Positions 22,610 to 24,984 of a stretch of DNA of 24,984 nucleotides are shown one piece after another (within the stretch, counting starts at the first letter, position 1; every line of letters starts with the position of its first letter). Source of the stretch: JAUZQZ01 sp964492105 (GTDB lineage: Bacteria; Pseudomonadota; Zetaproteobacteria; Mariprofundales; Mariprofundaceae); NCBI GenBank assembly GCA_964492105.1, contig CAZBJB010000019.1, positions 1-24,984 of the forward strand. The letters are read 5' to 3'. Under the pieces are notes generated by a model. It saw nothing but the letters and a program-made list of their open reading frames with translations, ran no database searches and had not been told where the DNA came from. The position numbers and the translations under genes were made by a program.

Positions 22610-22665
22610 CACATCCATCGATCGTCTACCTGCGCGTGTACGCATGCAGACAGAACCGGCGTGTT
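22610..22665 (+). repeat. Degenerate relic of the structured repeat (copy E)
   Basis: CCTGCGCGTGTACGCATGCAGACAG resembles hairpin 1 (CCTGTGCGTGCCGCACGCAGACAG) with several changes. Nothing corresponding to hairpin 2 remains. It lies between the terminator and the end of the fusion gene. Confidence 0.35.
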
Positions 22666-22681
22666 GCAATGGGCTCAAGCG

Positions 22682-23764
22682 TTACGAAATACGGTATTCT
22701 CCGGTACATACGAGAGAGACCAAACCTTCCAGCATGATTGCATCAGGCGTACCGGATACAACAACATCACCGCCATGCATATGAATGGTTAGTGGCCGGA
22801 CATGTTGTTCCATGGCCCAGATGGCCACGGCCACTGCACAGGCACCGCTGCCGCAGGCGAGCGTATAGCCTGAACCTCGTTCAATCATATCCACATAAAC
22901 GTCATCACCGGTCTGCCCGCTAATGATGTCAATATTACGATCCTCGGAACATCCTTCCGCGCCTTTGAAAAAAACCCGATGCGAATTGCCAATTTCAACA
23001 TCTACATGGCTGTCAGTGCGATCCGTTACTGTTGCGGCACCCATGTGGACGAGAATTCCGGTCTCGTGCCTTTCCGCATGGATTAAGCGGTCACTGATTC
23101 TTATATCAACGGAAGGGGCATCATGATGTTCAAGTAACAGGCCAGCGACGCAACGTAAGCCATTTCCGCAGTTTTCAGCTTCGGATCCATCGTTATTAAA
23201 AATTCGTAAGCGAATATCAGCGTTTTCATCCGGTAACATCCCCAGGAGTTGATCGCAACCAATACCATGATGCCGTTCAGTAATTCCGCGAACAAATTCA
23301 CGGGTTAACTCAGGTAGTGGGTTTATGCGGCCATCCAGAATGACGAAATCGTTTCCCTGAGCCTGCATTTTGGTGAAGGAAAGCGCGTCGTGATGCTCCA
23401 CGACTACGGTCGTGTAGATGCCGCCGCGTACATTGAACGCAGTTGTGAGCTTCAGATAGCGTGGATCGAGTAATGCGATCAACTCGTCCGCAATCATATG
23501 GGTGACCTGTTCGTGAAAGTGGCCTTCATCACGAAAACTCCAGTAATAGAGCTTCAATGACTTCAACTCCACGCAAAGCTGATTCGGTACATAATCGATT
23601 TGAATTTCGGCGAAGTCCGGTTGCCCGGTCTTCGGACACAGGCAAGTGAATTCCCGAGAATCAATGTGGATATGGTAATCATGTGCCGGATTCGGGTTCG
23701 GGAATGTTTCCATCTGTCTGGACGGTTTGGATGTTGATTGCTTCTTTACCAATTCAGGCCTCAA
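22682..23764 (-). CDS. QueF-DapF fusion: preQ0 reductase joined to diaminopimelate epimerase
   Basis: One uninterrupted frame encodes two unrelated enzymes. Residues about 18-124 are a single-domain QueF (7-cyano-7-deazaguanine reductase): METFPNPNP, nucleophile C43 and D50 in CLCPKTGQPD, ELKSLKLY (66-73), H84-E85 in GHFHEQ, and FNVRGGIYTTV. Residues about 129-360 are DapF: FTKMQAQGNDFV, C199 in NDGSEAENCGNG, ERGSG (296-300) and C304 in ACGSGACA, the two-cysteine acid/base pair. Only about four residues separate the domains, with no stop and no Met between them. The DapF part (about 232) is shorter than the usual 270-280. The start is TTG at 23764, overlapping dapE by 11 bases, or ATG at 23713. 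DapF uses the product of the upstream DapE; QueF serves queuosine synthesis. Confidence 0.92.
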   Translation of the reverse strand: MRPELVKKQSTSKPSRQMETFPNPNPAHDYHIHIDSREFTCLCPKTGQPDFAEIQIDYVPNQLCVELKSLKLYYWSFRDEGHFHEQVTHMIADELIALLDPRYLKLTTAFNVRGGIYTTVVVEHHDALSFTKMQAQGNDFVILDGRINPLPELTREFVRGITERHHGIGCDQLLGMLPDENADIRLRIFNNDGSEAENCGNGLRCVAGLLLEHHDAPSVDIRISDRLIHAERHETGILVHMGAATVTDRTDSHVDVEIGNSHRVFFKGAEGCSEDRNIDIISGQTGDDVYVDMIERGSGYTLACGSGACAVAVAIWAMEQHVRPLTIHMHGGDVVVSGTPDAIMLEGLVSLVCTGEYRIS

Positions 23765-24881
23765 AATGTGTAATAATGTCCGTATAAATATCCGTCAGGG
23801 TGTTCAGTTCACCGACGGTAACACATTCTCCAATCTGGTGAATGGTGGAGTTGGTGAGTCCCAGTTCCGCGACGGGTACGCCTGCCGCCGCCAGAAAACG
23901 TCCATCGGAAGTACCACCACCGGTATCACGCCGGGTCATGATGCCGGTTACGCGCTGTACCGATAACTCGACAAGATCAAGGAACGCACCATCGGGCGTG
24001 GAAAACACCTCGGCCTGATGCTGAATGTTCAGCATGACGTTCACGTCGGCGCAAGCTTCAACGAGGCATTGCCTGATGCAGTCAAAATCAATGCCTGGAT
24101 TATACCGGATATCAAGTGCGACAGAGCACGCGCCGGGTATAACATTGGCCGCACCCGTACCGGCCCGGATATTGGTAATCTGGCAGGTCGTGGGCGGGAA
24201 GCCGGGGGTTGCCTTGCCCCAGTCGATGTGCGTGATCCGGTCAAGAACCGGAACGGCCAGATGGATGGCATTGACAGCATCGTGCGGATAGGCGGAATGC
24301 CCCTGTTTCCCCTCAAACACTGCGGCAACCTGCACTACGCCACGGCGTCCACGACGTATGACATCGCCAACCCTGTTCGCAGATGAGGGCTCGCCGACAA
24401 TCGCCGCAGCGGGTAGCGCATCGTTCGCCTGTAGCGTCTCGACCATGCGGATGGTGCCATTGACGGATTCCCCTTCCTCATCCGAGGTGATGAGCAATTG
24501 AATGGAGGGCAGAAGGACATTTTTCGCGAGCAATCGCTCCAGCGCGGCCAGCCAGCAGGCAATACCGCCTTTCATGTCCTGTGCGCCCCGTCCGTATAAT
24601 ATATCATTCTTGACAACGGCTCCAAAGGGAGGGTGCGGCCATTGTTCCACGGGGCCGCTTGGCACCACGTCGGTATGCCCGACAAACGCAAGGCATCCCG
24701 TTTTCTCACCATAACGCTCGTAAATACTGTTTGTTATACCACCCGTATCGATGTGGGTTCGGGTAAATCCCAACGGTTCCAGCAGCGATTCGAGATAATC
24801 CTGACAACCAGAGTCATCGGGCGTAGTGGATCTCCTTTGAATTAATTCGATGGCATGAAGTAGTGCTGTTGAGTTAGACAT
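23754..24881 (-). CDS. dapE: Succinyl-diaminopimelate desuccinylase
   Basis: Di-zinc hydrolase releasing LL-diaminopimelate and succinate in lysine and cell-wall precursor synthesis. The 375 residues carry the M20 motifs: H69 and D71 (GHTDVVPSG), bridging D102 (GRGAQDMKGG), catalytic E135 and metal E136 (TSDEEG), E164 (GEPSS), and late H348 (NSTIHQIGE). TGGGTSDGRF (320-329) is the DapE-specific substrate loop. Its stop overlaps the start of the QueF-DapF frame, so its product passes to the next enzyme of the same transcript. The ATG at 24881 gives the family N-terminus. Confidence 0.96.
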   Translation of the reverse strand: MSNSTALLHAIELIQRRSTTPDDSGCQDYLESLLEPLGFTRTHIDTGGITNSIYERYGEKTGCLAFVGHTDVVPSGPVEQWPHPPFGAVVKNDILYGRGAQDMKGGIACWLAALERLLAKNVLLPSIQLLITSDEEGESVNGTIRMVETLQANDALPAAAIVGEPSSANRVGDVIRRGRRGVVQVAAVFEGKQGHSAYPHDAVNAIHLAVPVLDRITHIDWGKATPGFPPTTCQITNIRAGTGAANVIPGACSVALDIRYNPGIDFDCIRQCLVEACADVNVMLNIQHQAEVFSTPDGAFLDLVELSVQRVTGIMTRRDTGGGTSDGRFLAAAGVPVAELGLTNSTIHQIGECVTVGELNTLTDIYTDIITHFEA

Positions 24882-24920
24882 CGCGACACCCTAACAGTTA
24901 GCGGGAATGATGAGTATTAA

Positions 24921-24958
24921 CCTGAACTGTTCATAAACTGAAGTTTCACCGTTTATGA
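24921..24958. repeat. Inverted repeat upstream of dapE with repeat-end-like sequence
   Basis: TCATAAAC (24931-24938) and GTTTATGA (24951-24958) are perfect eight-base arms around a 12-base spacer. CCTGAACTGTTCATA (24921-24935) loosely resembles the CCGGACTATTCATA end motif. It lies 40-77 bases before the dapE start, where a promoter or operator is expected; no clear -35/-10 pair was found. Confidence 0.35.
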
Positions 24959-24984
24959 TCTGATTCATTCACGCAACCATTCGT

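Noticed and set aside
22790..23395. Repeated peptide EHHDA at both ends of the DapF first lobe (residues 123-127 and 212-216)
   Set aside because: Only five residues with different codons and different structural contexts; most likely coincidence rather than a duplication.

Overview
The window reads like chromosomal DNA of a neutrophilic, iron-oxidising autotroph, most likely a zetaproteobacterium (Mariprofundus/Ghiorsea-like). The main evidence is the gene at 17619-18968. It has a signal peptide, one CxxCH haem motif inside an AFARQTG...CHFQ...FGRAFK block, and a long Gly/Ser/Thr-rich beta-barrel tail, which is the layout of the outer-membrane Fe(II) oxidase Cyc2. A plant-type glutamate-cysteine ligase, a citramalate synthase and otherwise ordinary proteobacterial housekeeping genes fit this. 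The taxonomic call is an inference from remembered family features, not from a search.

Layout. 1-323: mobile-repeat DNA. 324-1688 (-): gshA. 1948-6336 (+): a membrane class III adenylate cyclase, a secreted LysM lytic transglycosylase and an orphan lipoprotein of the peptide-binding (DppA/OppA) family. 6407-14336 (-): a long fatty-acid/phospholipid cluster, rpmF-plsX-fabH-fabD-fabG-acpP-fabF, followed by pabB and a cation diffusion facilitator. 14337-14667: a divergent intergenic region holding a structured repeat. 14668-17094 (+): fadE-type acyl-CoA dehydrogenase. 17095-17618: repeat plus the cyc2 promoter region. 17619-18968 (+): cyc2 with a very strong terminator. 19041-19522: repeat remnants and a doubtful ORF remnant. 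19523-21908 (-): map-cimA. 21956-22570 (+): aat. 22682-24881 (-): dapE followed by one continuous reading frame encoding a QueF domain joined to a DapF domain.

How the genes work together. PlsX, FabH, FabD, FabG, AcpP and FabF make and elongate acyl-ACP and start phospholipid synthesis. FadE would act on acyl-CoA in the opposite direction. DapE and the DapF half of the fusion are consecutive steps of lysine/meso-diaminopimelate synthesis, and the QueF half makes preQ1 for queuosine. CimA gives a threonine-independent route to isoleucine. Cyc2 would move electrons from extracellular Fe(II) into the periplasm.

The points most worth a second look are: (i) the QueF-DapF fusion with a compact DapF domain; (ii) a family of structured intergenic repeats, two copies of which bracket cyc2 in opposite orientation; (iii) the unusual start region of pabB, where a terminator-shaped hairpin lies inside the first twenty codons and a mini-ORF precedes it; (iv) a palindrome exactly filling the spacer of a candidate cyc2 promoter. 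No tRNA, rRNA, CRISPR array, intact transposase or phage gene was seen.
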